NCBI RefSeq assembly: GCF_000516985.1
Contig: NW_006917101.1
Coordinates: forward strand, 992,001 to 1,056,000
Source: Pestalotiopsis fici W106-1
Taxonomy: Eukaryota > Ascomycota > Sordariomycetes > Amphisphaeriales > Sporocadaceae
Reading direction: 5' to 3'
Length of the DNA stretch: 64,000 nt
Part shown: positions 19,309-31,388 of the stretch, piece by piece
Layout: each line of letters starts with the position of its first letter
Position numbering within the stretch: the first letter of the stretch is position 1
Made by a program: the position numbers and the translations under genes
Notes under the pieces: generated by a model
Told to the model about the DNA's origin: nothing
The model's database searches: none
Seen by the model: the letters and a program-made list of their open reading frames with translations, nothing else

Positions 19309-20629
19309 GGGAGCAGCGCCGAACTGGTGAAAGGGGGATGATTTATTACATAGGCACGGACAAGGCTAGACACGGACGGATCTCTTTTTCTCAATTTCGT
19401 TTGGACATGGTTCGTGTTTGATTCTTGCCTATTCTTGGATATCTTTTGTCTACAAGATACCCTCCATACTTTGGTACATGCGCAAGCGAAATTCATCAAT
19501 GTCTTATTCTTAGTATATAATTCCTGTGATTTCGGTCCGATTCAAAATGTAAATTGTAAATGCATATATACCAGTACATTACCTAATTATGATTCTAAAA
19601 CCCACAGTGAACAAGCCGTGCGTTCAGCCTTGAACGTGGAGACGAGTCGACTGGATACCAGAATCTGCGGGATACACAGGTATAGGCTACCATATCAAAA
19701 CTTGCAATATAGTGCTTCCGATCATGGCCATTGTCTGAAGGTCCAAATGAGAAGACGAAAGGGCGAAAACAGCCCAATAATTGCAGAGGCAGCGGTTGAT
19801 GGGAGGACTGCGAAGGATGACAAACATCCTACTCGAAGCTGATAGAATGCTTTTGATGCTATTCGTTGGTGTACGTAACCTATATCCACGAGCGCATCAT
19901 TCAGCGTTTCTTCTTCTTTTTCATCTTCAGATGGGATTTGGGTTTACGAAATGTTTAGAATTGATTCATCAGCTCCGTTTGGGGGTTCGGCACTTCGCTA
20001 TTTAGGGCCCCACTCCACCTTCATGGCCATTAGCTTTTGTGCTTCTGTCAGCATCGGCCTTTTACATAATCATCCAAAAAGCGGCTTGGCATGTCTAACC
20101 CCAGAACTTACAGAGTACGCTTGCTCATCAATGATTGGACAGTCTCGCAAATCGGTCACCATTAGACTAGTTAGGAATCAGGGCATGTACATACGAGCTG
20201 AATGATTTCTTAGTGATTCTACCATTATTCTTACTACTGGAGCATCTTGGCATGGGTAATGGACATCTCGGACAAGAAGAGTGTCGAGACAGACCAGAAT
20301 AGGCATGGAGACGCATACTTAGGTACTAGGTAGCTTTGTCAGCTTCGAGTATAGAGTGTCCATCACGATTTCGCCATGTTGAAGAAGGACCTCTCAAAGG
20401 TGTAGGAGAGACAAGAATATATAAATATGAAAATTTCTTCTCTTCCATGATACCATGATTCTATCATCATACAGCAACACACTACAACACAAACCATCAA
20501 ACAGCAGCTTCCACCACCAATACCACACTAGTCACTCACCAGCGAAACCTAATCCATTATACCGTTTTATACTCTCAACACTTGAGAATCATTATTACTC
20601 AAAGTCATTGCAATCGTACTCTACGCAAG
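19309..20629. other. Intergenic region between TOS1-like and NmrA-like genes
   Basis: It holds the 3' UTR of the TOS1-like gene and the promoter of the NmrA-like gene. The last 170 bp are a CA-rich leader (about 20465-20580) just before the start codon. No other gene is supported. Confidence 0.5.
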
Positions 20630-21566
20630 ATGTCTGGAAAGAAAATCATCACCGTCTTTGGAGCCACTGGCAACCAGGGAGGAGGCGTCGTTGACACCTT
20701 TCTAAACGATCCCAAGCTCAAGAATGACTGGGCCGTGCGCGGCATCACCCGCGACGTCAACAAGGAATCGTCCAAGAAGCTGGCCGCGCAAGGAGTCGAA
20801 GTTGTCACTGTAAGTGATGGAGAAGAAAACAAACCTTCCTACAGTGCATTGTCCGGAACATAAAAGCTAACATTGAACCTACCCAAGGCCGATATTAATG
20901 ACAAGGCGTCCATTGTCAAAGCCATCAGCGGTTCTTATGCCGTGTTTGCCGTGACCAACTACTGGGAGCATCTTGACATGGAGCTGGAAATCCGCCAGGG
21001 CAAGAACATTGCCGATGCTGCCAAGGTAAGCAAAAGTCCAGCTGATACATTGTAGTGCATTTTGAACAGATGCTGACTCTGAATAACAGGAGGCGGACAT
21101 CAAGCTGCTCATCTGGAGCTCCCTATACAACATCAAAAAGCTCAGCAACGGCGTGCTGTCCGAGGTATACCACTTTGACAGCAAGGCTCTCGTCGAAGAC
21201 TACATTCGCGAGCTCGGCATACCCGCCACCTTTTTCATGCCCGGCTTTTACATGACCAACCTGCCCGGCGGCATGTTCCGTCCCTCTCCGCCCGACAATG
21301 CCTGGACGCTCGGCCTGCCCATCCCGGCCAGCTCCATCTTCCCCTTGTACTACCCGGGCGACACGGGCAAGTACATCAAGGCGGCCGTGCTGCACGAGAG
21401 CAAGGTGCTGGGCAAGCGCATCCTGGGCGCGACCGAGTACCTGACGGGGCAGGAAATCGTCGAGGGCTTCCGGCGGGCCTTTGCCGGCACCGAGGCGGCG
21501 GCGTCGGCGCGCTACTATGAGGTGCCGGCCGAGCAGTTCCGCGGCTTTCTGGCGTCGACGGGCTAG
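20630..21566 (+). CDS. NmrA-like NAD(P)-binding protein, truncated by in-frame TAG
   Basis: Exons 20630-20809, 20888-21025 and 21090-21566, all phase 0, give 264 residues. The Rossmann motif GATGNQGGGV (about 11-20) follows a beta strand KKIITVF, the signature of NmrA/HSCARG redox-sensing proteins of the atypical short-chain dehydrogenase superfamily. These bind NAD(P) but usually lack the catalytic YxxxK. The middle part (NYWEHLDMELEIRQGKNIAD, then IKLLIWSS and ATFFMPGFYMTN) is also typical. Family members are usually about 300-330 residues; this one ends early at TAG 21564-21566 while the same frame continues with family-like sequence to 21731. NmrA regulates nitrogen metabolism in Aspergillus, but this cytosolic paralogue type has no assigned role. 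Either the allele is truncated, the base is an error, or the stop is read through. Confidence 0.85.
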
Positions 21567-21731
21567 CCCGACTTTGTCGTCGAGGAGATGCACCAGAATA
21601 TGCGGCTCCTCAATGAGTTTGGCTATTATGGTGGTGATTCGCTCGACTGGACGCACGGCCTGATCGAGGATCGCCTGACTACCTGGGAGGAGTTTGCCAA
21701 GACGGCGCCTGGATTTGCTGATGCGAAATAA
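21567..21731 (+). pseudogene. Stranded C-terminal part of the NmrA-like gene
   Basis: After the TAG the frame stays open for 54 more codons to TAA at 21729-21731. It encodes PDFVVEEMHQNMRLLNEFGY, then a DSLDWTHGL segment and a TTWEEFAKTAPGF end, which is the normal C-terminus of NmrA-like proteins. No compensating intron is visible around the stop. Confidence 0.75.
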
Positions 21732-22707
21732 GCCATTATTTTATGGCCGCGGTAATGAATTACTGGGTAGAAATATGTTATAAGATGGGATGAAAAGGAG
21801 AATAACTAATCATATTGGCTGGATTGTAGATTGGTAGAAAAATCAAAACACTCTTTTCTAAAACTCTAGAGAGATTATTCGTTGTTCAATTGTTGTGCTG
21901 CTAAAGAATCAAGGTTGCATATCATGTAGAGGTGGTATAAAAGAAAGATGAATGGAAATCATTATTGCTGCTACTCCAGATTCTAGACTCGGAACTCAAT
22001 GTCTAGGCCTAAACCTAACCCCGTCTCCATAGTCTTGGTGACATTTATTCGCGTGATATTAATTCCAATTCGGTCTGGCGTCGAGCCAGGACATATTAGT
22101 CACGTGATTCCCCAGAAGCCGTGGTTGAGAAGCGGTTGGTGGGACCCCCAAAAGTCTACCGAGGCACGTCACAAGCGAGGGAAGAGGCAAAGGCAAAAGA
22201 GTCCTTCTTTCTTGGGCGAACAGCGGGCTGAGCTCACAGTGCAGTGATAGCCAGAGTCAGAGTTGCCTCCGCTTTAGGACGATCCATGGACGGGACGACC
22301 TGCTTGCACTTCCTTTCCCCGGACTTGGGGGACAACGACCCTGACCCACCACTATGATTTCTCTCTCTACGTAGCAGTTGGATGATACTATTTTCCCATT
22401 TCCATATTTCTTCTCAAAGTCCTCTGCGACGGTAATAGTGGTGTGAGAGAGATATCCGGCGACATCATCACCATTTCAGTGTGCCGCTGTGCAAGCATAA
22501 GCAAGTTTCCACTTTTATCTCTCTCTTTTTTTCCTTCCCTTGTCGCTCTGCGAATCAACTGGCCAGCCAGCGGTTGATTGTGGCACTTGCGCCCGCCCGC
22601 AACCAAAACACCCGCCGAACGGAAGACCACAGCGCAGCGAGAGCCAAAGTAGCAACAACTGGGGTCACGACTCACCACAACTTCTCCCCGACGCAGGGAG
22701 TTCGGTT
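21732..22707. other. Intergenic region upstream of PEX13
   Basis: About 975 bp holding the 3' end of the NmrA-like gene and the PEX13 promoter. Open frames here lack recognisable motifs. Confidence 0.5.
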
Positions 22708-24288
22708 ATGGCTTCACCGCCCAAGCCGTGGGAGCGTGCAGGTGCGACGGCAACTTCAAGTAAGTCGAATACTTTTTCATTGCATTCATCCACGGTCGCG
22801 ACTGTGTGTACAATCTCGCAACACCCGTATCTGAGTCCGGAGTCCTTCCGTCTCTGCTTGCCAATCCTCGCAATCTCTATCTGAGTAATCAACCTCTCTC
22901 TGATGGAGACTTGTTACATCTCCCATCAACCCACACTATCATTCAATCCTGACGACAGGCCCATTAAACAAATGTTAACCTCAACACCACTATAGCCATG
23001 TCTACACCCGCTGCTGCTAGTACTGGCGTTTCCATACCGACAGCAGCTACCAACGCCCTGGCCGCGCCCGCGTCGACGACAGCTACCGGCGCCACACCTA
23101 CAGTTCCACCGCGGCCCGACTCTCTGGCATCTTCGGTTAACCAGAACGCCAGCGCCTACAGCAGAATGGCCCAGCCGGGATACGGGTCGGCCTACTCGTC
23201 GCCGTACTCTAATATGAGTGGCTTCGGCTCCCGCATGTACGGCGGCTACGGTGGATATGGTGGCTACGGCGGTTACGGAGGCATGGGCGGAATGGGAGGC
23301 ATGTACGGTGGAATGGGAGGCATGTACGGCGGCATGGGTGGCATGAATCCCAACGACCCAAACAACCCCAACAGCCTGACCAACAGCTTCAACAACAGCA
23401 CACAGGCGACGTTCCAGATGTTGGAGGGCGTCGTCGGTGCTTTTGGCGGCTTTGCACAGATGCTGGAGAGCACATATATGGCCACACACTCTAGTTTCTT
23501 CGGTAAGTCACCTCTTGGATTGTTCATTCGTGTATAGAACTGGCTTTGCTGACTAAAATTCTATAGCTATGGTCTCAGTAGCAGAGCAATTTGGCAACCT
23601 GAGAGACACGCTTGGATCAGTACTAGGCATCTTCACCCTGATGCGATGGATTAGGACACTCATTGCCAAACTCACGGGCCGCCCGCCACCAGCAGATGCC
23701 ACCGCGCTGACACCGGCGGCCTTTGCACGCTTCGAGGGAAGGAAATCGCCGCCCGGCACACCCGGACAGCCCAACAAACCAAGCAGGAAACCGCTCATGT
23801 TCTTCTTGCTGGCCGCCTTTGGTCTGCCCTATGTTATGAGCAAGATGATCCGCTCGCTAGCTGCCTCTCAAGAGGAAGAGGAGCGTAAGCGACTGGAAGC
23901 CTCGGCACCGCTCGACCCCAGCCAACTCGAATTCTGCCGCGTGGTTCACGACTTTGTGCCACAGGACAATGTCCAGGGAGTCGACTTGGCCGTCAAAAAG
24001 GGCGACTTTATCGCCGTGCTGTCCAAGACGGACCCCAACGGCATCCCTAGTGAGTGGTGGCGCTGCCGCGCGCGCGATGGCCGCATGGGCTGGCTGCCCT
24101 CTACCTTCCTCGAGGTGGCCAAGCGTCCCGGGCAGCCACTGGCCGCCATAAAGGCCGCGGCCAGCGAGCCCGGATCTCCACGGACGAGCTCCATGACTAG
24201 CACTACGCCTGCGCCGCCGCCAGTGGTGACGGGCAAGCCTGGTGACGTGTCCATGGAGAGCTTCCAAAAGTCGCAATTTTACTCTTAA
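22708..24288 (+). CDS. PEX13: Peroxin-13, peroxisomal import docking/pore protein
   Basis: Three exons (22708-22759, 22996-23502, 23567-24288) give 426 residues. The small first exon encodes MASPPKPWERAG, the conserved Pex13 N-terminus, so the ATG at 22998 is internal and the first intron is 236 nt. A Tyr/Gly/Met-rich segment (about 95-135: YGGYGGYGGYGG, then MGGM repeats) is the YG domain. A conserved helical region follows (QMLEGVVGAFGGFAQMLEST and GSVLGIFTLMRWIRTLIAKL), with a hydrophobic segment LMFFLLAAFGLPYVM. An SH3 domain sits at about 310-380 (CRVVHDFVPQDN, LAVKKGDFIAVL, WWRCRARDGRMGWLPSTFLE), which binds Pex14 and Pex5 in the family. The protein sits in the peroxisomal membrane and helps form the import channel for PTS1/PTS2 cargo. 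Confidence 0.95.
23236..23343 (+). repeat. Gly/Tyr/Met codon repeat in PEX13
   Basis: Tandem GGCTAC/GGTTAC-type hexamers followed by GGC-ATG-GGC-GGA units encode the YGG and MGGM repeats. The DNA repeats are imperfect at third positions, indicating selection on the protein rather than a fresh microsatellite. Confidence 0.8.
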
Positions 24289-25189
24289 ATAAAGGGCCCA
24301 ACAGCGACTGAAATCATTAATTGTACATGTTGAAGAGGCAAAAAGTTTCCTCCATCCATTTAGTGGTAAAAGAAAGGAGAACAAACAAAGTGAGACCCCG
24401 TCAAGGAGGTCTGCTCTAAAGCAGTATTAGCAGCGACAAAACCAGGCACTCGCCGAATGGGTCGATTGCTCCCTTGATTTTTCTGTTTGTTTTTCACAGT
24501 CGCGAGCATAGATGATGATGGACTTTGTTCCAAGAAGCATGGATTGGGCAAACTCATTTCTTTCGGATTTTCTGCGGGCGCAGGGTGCAAATCCTTGTTT
24601 TCTTTTCTACTGTATTTTTGTCATGTTCTTTTTTTGTTCCGATTATACTTAGCGGCTGGGGGATCGGAAAAGATGCCTCAAACGACTCACGAGAGTAGTC
24701 GGTAGATAGCGAATCGGACTGTCTCTACTACAGGAAATTTAATCGCAAAAGCACATGACACAATGGTGAGCTATTTGCTGCATACATCCTTGTATCTTTT
24801 GAATCATATTTTGGTCTATTGAGCTCCGAAGCATCTTTTGAAATAGTTGAACCCTGATGCTGCAAACTTTGAATCATATTTTGCCTGTAAACGCCTGTAT
24901 ATGCTCTGTGTTGTACCGTTCATGCTCTTGTGGGGGATATCTTTGTGCAGAAAACCGTCTACAGCCTGCCTGTCTGGGCAGGTATGGGTATTCTGTATGT
25001 AGGCTACTGTGAATGAAATCAATAAACTTGTCTTGCGCTGACATGATTTCGTGGCTCAATCGCATCTCGGGGGGGTTTCTCCCGACAGTCTTTTCCCCTT
25101 TCTTTTTCTGCCATGGCTCAAAGATGGCGAACCTAGCATGCTGTCCCTGTTCTCCGTGCTCTGTGGGTGCCAGAATCTTTCGTCATACC
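24289..25189. other. Convergent 3' intergenic region PEX13/KAP120
   Basis: The two genes converge here, so these 900 bp carry both 3' UTRs. T-rich tracts at 24590-24650 could serve polyadenylation of the plus-strand transcript. Nothing else seen. Confidence 0.5.
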
Positions 25190-28100
25190 CTACATACTAT
25201 TCTGTAAAGGCTTTCCAAGCCGCTCAAAGCTCTGCAGCACGTCAGAGTCGACATTGGCTGCGTAGTTGTCCCGGAAGGCCTGTTCTCCTCCAACTCTTTG
25301 GACCAAGCTGGACAGAGTCTCTTTGACAAAGTTCAGTGAGTGGACTTGGCGGACAGGATCACTCTCTGTCAAAGCTCTCTCACGAAGATCCTTGTGCGTA
25401 TCCCACTCGGTTGCTTCGAGACTAGACGTCAGAATCAAAAGATCAATCGTAGGATCTTCTTCGCCGAGAATGGCAGCAATGACACTGATCCACATGGAGA
25501 AATAGTCTTGCAACTTGGCAAGAATGAGATCCTGCATGGGTTGTCCTAGTTCCATCAGGCGTGTGAGGCCCAAAAGGTTGAGTTTACGTCCCATGTCGTC
25601 CGAGATACAGTCGAAATTGCCAAACCACTCGTCACTCAGCCACGGCCACACCTGATCGAGTGACCCAAAGGCGGCAAGTATTTCAACCAAAACCGAAGGA
25701 TCAGCGACAGCTATGCGTGACAAAATGTTGAAGTAGTCGGTGAGCGTCAGATTGTTGACTTTGGGTGTCCTCCTTTTCGGCCCTGAAGTCTGGCGAGCAC
25801 TGTAAGCATCGTGGATGCCCTCAAACACTTCTTTCAGGAAACCAGAAGCCATCAAGTCCTGGACTATGATTTTAACACCATCAATCTGACCATACTCTTG
25901 AGCGTAGCGAAGGAGGTATCCAATGTATCGAGTAGCAGATCTCTGCTCCTCACGTGTCGATTTCTGCTGTAGGGTCTGGGTGAGGCCCATCAGGAGTGGT
26001 CGTCTCCAACGCTCCTCAAGCAGGACCTGCGGCGCCAGCAAAATGTAGCTGCCAGCAATGGTGATGTACATGGGATTGCGTTCAGTCTGTTCATTTAGCA
26101 GTCTTAGTGCTGGCTCAACAAGACTAGTAAGTTCTGTCGAGATGGGAGAGGAGCTCTGGTAGAGTATATTAATCCAGAGCTCAAGACACTCGTCGATGAG
26201 GTACATGAAGACTTGTGAATCTTCTCGGACAACATCGGCAATTAGAGGTATGATGACAGGGTGAAATCGTTGTGATTCTCTGCCCATGGACATGACGAGA
26301 GCCTGGAGGATCGTGAGGGCAGCTGATTTCAGCATATATCCCATGTCACCATCAGCATTCCATACAGCTGGGAGAGAGGAAACTATGAACTCGGCAAAGG
26401 GGTTGACATGAGTCTCCATTCGTTCAATGATGACTTTGGTGGTGTCGAGGATCGCCAGTTTCGTCTCATCAACGCTAATCTCTTGCAAAAGCTGGATCAG
26501 TTGAACAAGGATCCCCTCCGCATACGGAGTAAAGGTCTCTCCATCAAAGATGAACTGACTAGCAACGTCCTTGAATTGTCGCGCACCCGTAATGCGGACA
26601 ACAATGTCATTGGTTTGGTCGTTGGAATCGAGAAAGTGTCGGAAGATCTCGTAGATTAGGGGATAACTCTCTTTGGCCACGCTCACCGCCACCCATTCGC
26701 TGATCAGAATACTAATCCGACGTCGCAGAACTTTGCAGAGGGGCCCTTGCTGCTGTATATCAGCCACGAGAGTGGTCCTCAAGAACTCATCAAAGTCAAA
26801 TTGTTTCTCCAGGTAATCTGCTGCGATACCCAAAGCAGTATAGACGGATTCTTTGGACATGATGTCGGCCTGTGGATTCCTTGCCGTTGCGAAATAGGCA
26901 AGCAGTGGCTCGGCAAGAAGGTGCTTGTAGCTGACGAGGAGGAGGCGAAGGACTTGCTCTGCGCAAGGCCGCACCTCCCATTCCCAAGCAGTTCCGCCGC
27001 TCTCTTCGTCTTGTTCCCACTCTTCTGGGTCTTCTTCCCAAGCTTGAAGATCTGCCTCGCGAAACACGAGAAAGTTGGATATAATGACATTGGCCATCTG
27101 CACGATGAAATCGTCCTTCAATAGATCATCCTTGGCATGCTGTAACAAAGCGTCTTGCTCAGCTCGGTCTTCTTTGGTGCGATACTTGAAAGTCAGCTGT
27201 GGCTGATTGATCATCTTGATGCAAGCTCGACACAATAATAGACCTTTGAGAGCAATTTTTTCCAACCATTGACCCTCTGTACCGAACTTGTGACCACCCT
27301 CGTCGGCTGCTCCACGGCGCAAGCCGCCCGACTTGGGATAAATTTCAGCAAACTTGACCACCATACCCCAATATGACCTCACGAGATCCATACTATGGGG
27401 CAGTGAAGCGAAACTTGCGGGATGAGTCGTTGCCATGTCAACATGGAGTTTCGTGAACTGCATCATGTGCTTTCCGACGATTTCTAGAAGAGATGCTGGG
27501 ATCGAGGATTCTTGGCTTGCGTATCCGATGAATTGTCCAAATTGTACTTGTGACAAGCTCCAAGCTTGCTGCACTGCACTGTCTTTGTGAGGATGCTCGT
27601 ATCCAGTGATCAGGAGTCGTCGAAGGGTCTTGAAGGCCGTAAGACTATTGTTCATGTCCTGTTCGATGGCCACTGCATCTCCTTGGCCGCTGGCTAGAGA
27701 CGAGTTCCACGACGCTGTACTGCTGGTGTATATTTCTCCCAACAGGTACACCAGTTCCGGGGTGACAGATTGCAAAGCCGTTTGCGACTTGCGCAGCCGC
27801 GCCGTGCCGAGCTCCTTCACCACCCTGAATAAAATAACCAAGGCGCCTGATAGCTTGAAAGGCTCATCTTTGGTTTCGCGCAGTAGAGAGACCAGGTTGG
27901 GCATGGCTTCGGGCCATGCTTGGGGGAAATCGGTCCTAGTGACTTTCGCGACCACAAAAGCATTGTGCAGAGCCAATTGCTTATCCTCCTCTCCTATGCT
28001 ACCACGGTACAAGTTTGACCGTATGGCATCTTTTTGGGCGGGTTGGATCGAATTTTGTATAGTGTGGTGCCGCCAATGTTTATCAATTCCGTTCTTTAGT

Positions 28101-28393
28101 TGAATTATTGCCAGCAGTCGGATCTCTCGCGGGAGAGACTTGTCCAGAAAGACGAGCTGTGCAATGCTTGCGTCAGTAACAGGCGACCGTGATCATGCTG
28201 TCGAGGAATGATTGCCGCTCACCTGTAATAACGGATAGTAGTCGATCTGTGTCTGCTCCCACGACGAGAGCTGCTGGCCAGCAGACTGGCGCTGTGTGTG
28301 ATCCGGGGACGTGGACGCAAGCTGTAGGGTCCTGCACAGCTCCTGGAAGCCGAGAGGGCTCGCCTCGCCAGGCACCTCGATAGCGAAACTCAT
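25190..28393 (-). CDS. Importin-beta family karyopherin (KAP120/importin-11 type)
   Basis: Two exons, 28223-28393 and 25190-28156, joined across a 66-nt phase-0 intron, give 1045 residues, close to yeast Kap120 (about 1030). The importin-beta N-terminal domain is evident: STSPDHTQRQSAGQQLSSWE, DYYPLLQ and, after the intron, SLPREIRLLAIIQLKNGID with W and R/K residues. HEAT-like helices fill the rest (for example DFPQAWPEAMPNLVSLLRET and EVRPCAEQVLRLLL). An acidic loop (QAWEEDPEEWEQDEESGG) is typical of the importin-11/Kap120 branch and is thought to contact Ran or cargo. It moves cargo such as ribosome-assembly factors through nuclear pores. I chose the ATG at 28393 because it begins just before the conserved domain; an in-frame ATG at 28474 would add 27 residues. 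Confidence 0.88.
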
Positions 28394-29285
28394 GGCGTCT
28401 CGTATCGGATATGCTCTTTGAAGGATGCTTTCAAGAATGTGACGAGCGATCGAACACTCGAGTTCTGCGGTCAAGAGCGGGCGAGATGTTGATCTGCGTA
28501 GGGAGGTGGACGTACAGGTCTGGCGGGGCAGTCAGGCGCTGAAAGTTGCTGAAGCCTGAGGAACTGCTGGATGGACGCGGGGCAATAATTGTGATGGGAA
28601 AGGGACTCGACTGTGAAGGGGACCCCTGCCCTGGCTTAGCTCGTAGCTAACAAGGTACGCGGGTAATACCCACGTACGTATCGTAGGTGGCTTTTGGTAC
28701 GGAATACAGGTCGGTCGCTCACATGCAATATGATTTGACATGAATCTGATTTTGCAGCAGATGAAAATGCAAGTTCACAATTACTGAGAAGCTGAAACGT
28801 CGACGCAGATGTTGAATATTTCAACCCCAAAGTTTGAATGTGAGGATATCGAATTTAACAGATTTCCAAGTTTGGTTTGCAAGAAGCAATCAAATACTGG
28901 GCCTAGAAACAGCGTTCAACCAACCAACCAACCAACCAATGAACGCCAAACAATGCAATTATAGTCTGAGTTTCATACTTTAATCAGCATCGTTTTGAGG
29001 AGGTATCGACGACCATCATGTTGTGCTTGATGCACACTGGGAATTTACATCTTTGGAAATTTCCACATTCCCTTTCCCCCCCCCCTCTGTATCTCTCTTC
29101 TTGACCAAGATAATTGGCCAACCAAATACTCCATGTTTGGACCTCTATAATTAGTCTACCACATAAGAATAGACTCCGCCAGTCGAAGTATGCCCGGCGT
29201 TATGTGCAACTTATGACGAACGAATTCTTCTTTTCTTTTTGGATAACAGAGCTGATCGATGACAGTCGGCGTTTGTCTTGTCTCT
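28394..29285. other. Intergenic region upstream of KAP120-type gene
   Basis: Promoter of the karyopherin gene and 3' flank of the transcription-factor gene. It contains a CAAC tandem repeat (28917-28939) and a short C tract near 29080. No gene supported. Confidence 0.5.
28917..28939. repeat. CAAC tandem repeat
   Basis: Five to six perfect CAAC units. A simple repeat. Confidence 0.9.
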
Positions 29286-31388
29286 TCAGAACAAAGAAGC
29301 GCTCAGATTATTGTTCCAAGAATTAAAATCGCCAAAGTTCTGGTAAGCGGAAAAATCAAAGTCCATTGGAAGTGCAAGCTCGCCCATGGCCAGGTCAGGA
29401 GTGAGTTGGAGCGCATGTGAACTGCTCGCGGAGGAATCTGGCTCTGGCGATGGCGACTGTGGCAACACGGCATAGTCTTGTGCCACCTCCTTGACCTCTT
29501 CTGCAATCTTTCGTGAGATGCCCCAGATCTTGCCGTGGGCCGTCATGATGTGCAGTAACATGCTGAGCTTCTCTCGATAGCCGGGCGTGTCGAGGCCTAG
29601 GAAGACGCATGCGTCGAGATAGGCAATGGCTACCCACAGGAGTCCTGGCAAGCAAAGTGGGCTGAGGTTCTTGGTTGGAAACGATTTGAGAAACAGGCGG
29701 CAGACACTATCCGCTGCCTGGACGTCTATTGGAATGGCTTTCCATCCGAACCCCTTGATCTTTTGTGCTTGGCGGTGAGGTCCTCGTGCAGGACCGAGCG
29801 GAAAGGTCTGCTGAAGATTGAGACCTTGTCTCGATGCACATTGCCGTATTCTTAATCGATTTCTACCATGTCGTTAGAGCAAGTGGACAAGACCATCTGA
29901 AAGATGTGACGTACTGTTGGGCAAGTGCGATTGCGTGTAAAAGGATCATATCACCCAGCCCGTTTGAGTCCACGACTTCCGTCTTCCATTGTGGGACCTT
30001 GATCAGCCAGTCGCAGATTCGAGAGTCGGCACGATCAAAAAGTCCCATTTTCTTGTCTTCCATGCTGTCATGATAGGGTAGCACGAGTTCGTTGGATATG
30101 CGACACATATCAATGAGATATGCCCACGATGAGAAGTCAGCAGTCCCAAAGATATTCTGCTCGTCGTATTTTGCAAGCGATATCGGTCGTGGTATTCGCT
30201 GTTTACACACATTAGTAGGCAATTATTATTGGAAAGGCGTCACACCAAGTACACGACTTTCGCTGAAAGCCCATGTAGGTATGCAGAGTCATTGACAGGG
30301 GTCAAGACTTACCCCAGCTTCATATTCCCATTCCTCGCATGGAAGATCAACACTCCCTATAGTTTCATGAAGTAGCAGTCTCTCTGCTGGATCCCTGATG
30401 ACCCTCATTGAGTCAACAAGATAAAGGCCCCAGAAGACTCGTCGATGACATTCGGCCTGGACTGCATCATGGACATTATCTGCAAATGTCTTGTGCTGCA
30501 TGCCGATTGCAAAGGCCATGGAAATGGCTCTGCTTGTCCAGCCGTTCTGGTATCCAAACTTCATATTTCCCAAAGCCGCTATACTAAGAAGCAATAGACC
30601 CAGTACTGACTGTGAGGTCATTGGTAGTTGACCGCAAGCTCCTGCAAAGACGGCCTCTTCCAAGTCGTCAGGTGCCCTTTGAGCGCAATAATGCGATCCA
30701 ATGTACCGGACTACCGGTAGCAGGAAATTCACCGAGTCAGGGTCTAGTGCCATGTGCCTGAGGAAGTAATCTTTTGGGAGCATCATGGAATGACTCGGGT
30801 GGAAGTAGGTATAGTATGCTTCGAGAAAAGTGTCTTCGTTGCTCGTAGGCGAGAAGGAGGCTTCACCGATCAAGCTGTTGCTGAAGATGTCGCTACCATA
30901 GGTGCTTGAGCTTTCGGTGAGGGTTCCACTGCTCGGGATCTGATATAGACTCGTGCTTATCGTCTGCGACGGCGGCTTATCCGATATCAGACTTCGTTCT
31001 TTGGCATCCCGGATTCCGCGCCGTGACTTGACGTAGAAGCAGGGTTTGTTCTCTTCCGAGCACCGCTTGCATGCTGGCATTGTGCCATCACATCTCACGT
31101 GCCTGGAGTCATTGGGTTAGTAGCACTCGGTCCTCGCGGGCGATGAGGAACGCACTTTGAACGGCATTGCACACAGGCCCTCGAAACACGAATCGATGCT
31201 GTAGAGCGATTGTTGGCCCTTGTTTGTGTGGCTCTTATTGATGCCGTCTCTAAAGCCTGGCTAGCCCGAGGCTGTTTCTGTCTTGTTGGCTCGGTCATTT
31301 TGATGTTATCATCGATGCATGAACGATCCATCTGCGGAGTAGGAGCAGCTTTCTTTTTCTCCTGAGGGAAGGATTCCGGCAATGGCAT
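29286..31388 (-). CDS. Zn2Cys6 fungal transcription factor
   Basis: Four exons (31156-31388, 30313-31102, 29915-30198, 29286-29850) give 623 residues. The zinc cluster, split by the first intron, reads CVQCRSKHVRC, then DGTMPACKRC and SEENKPC (about 70-97): six cysteines with the expected spacing, preceded by basic SIRVSRA and followed by a linker. The fungal-specific transcription-factor (middle homology) domain covers about 160-480, with LPVVRYIGSHY, GWTSRAISMAFAIGMQHKT and RRVFWGLYLVDSM. The C-terminus has an acidic/hydrophobic end (MDFDFSAYQNFGDFNSWNN) that could activate transcription. These are nuclear dimeric regulators binding CGG triplets. Targets are unknown, and no biosynthetic cluster surrounds it. 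The 114-nt second intron and the 64-nt third were placed by frame closure and branch points (CTACTAATG, CTCTAACGA). Confidence 0.88.

Noticed and set aside
22760..22998. PEX13 starting at the ATG at 22998
   Set aside because: An upstream exon at 22708 encodes the conserved MASPPKPWERAG start and splices in frame.
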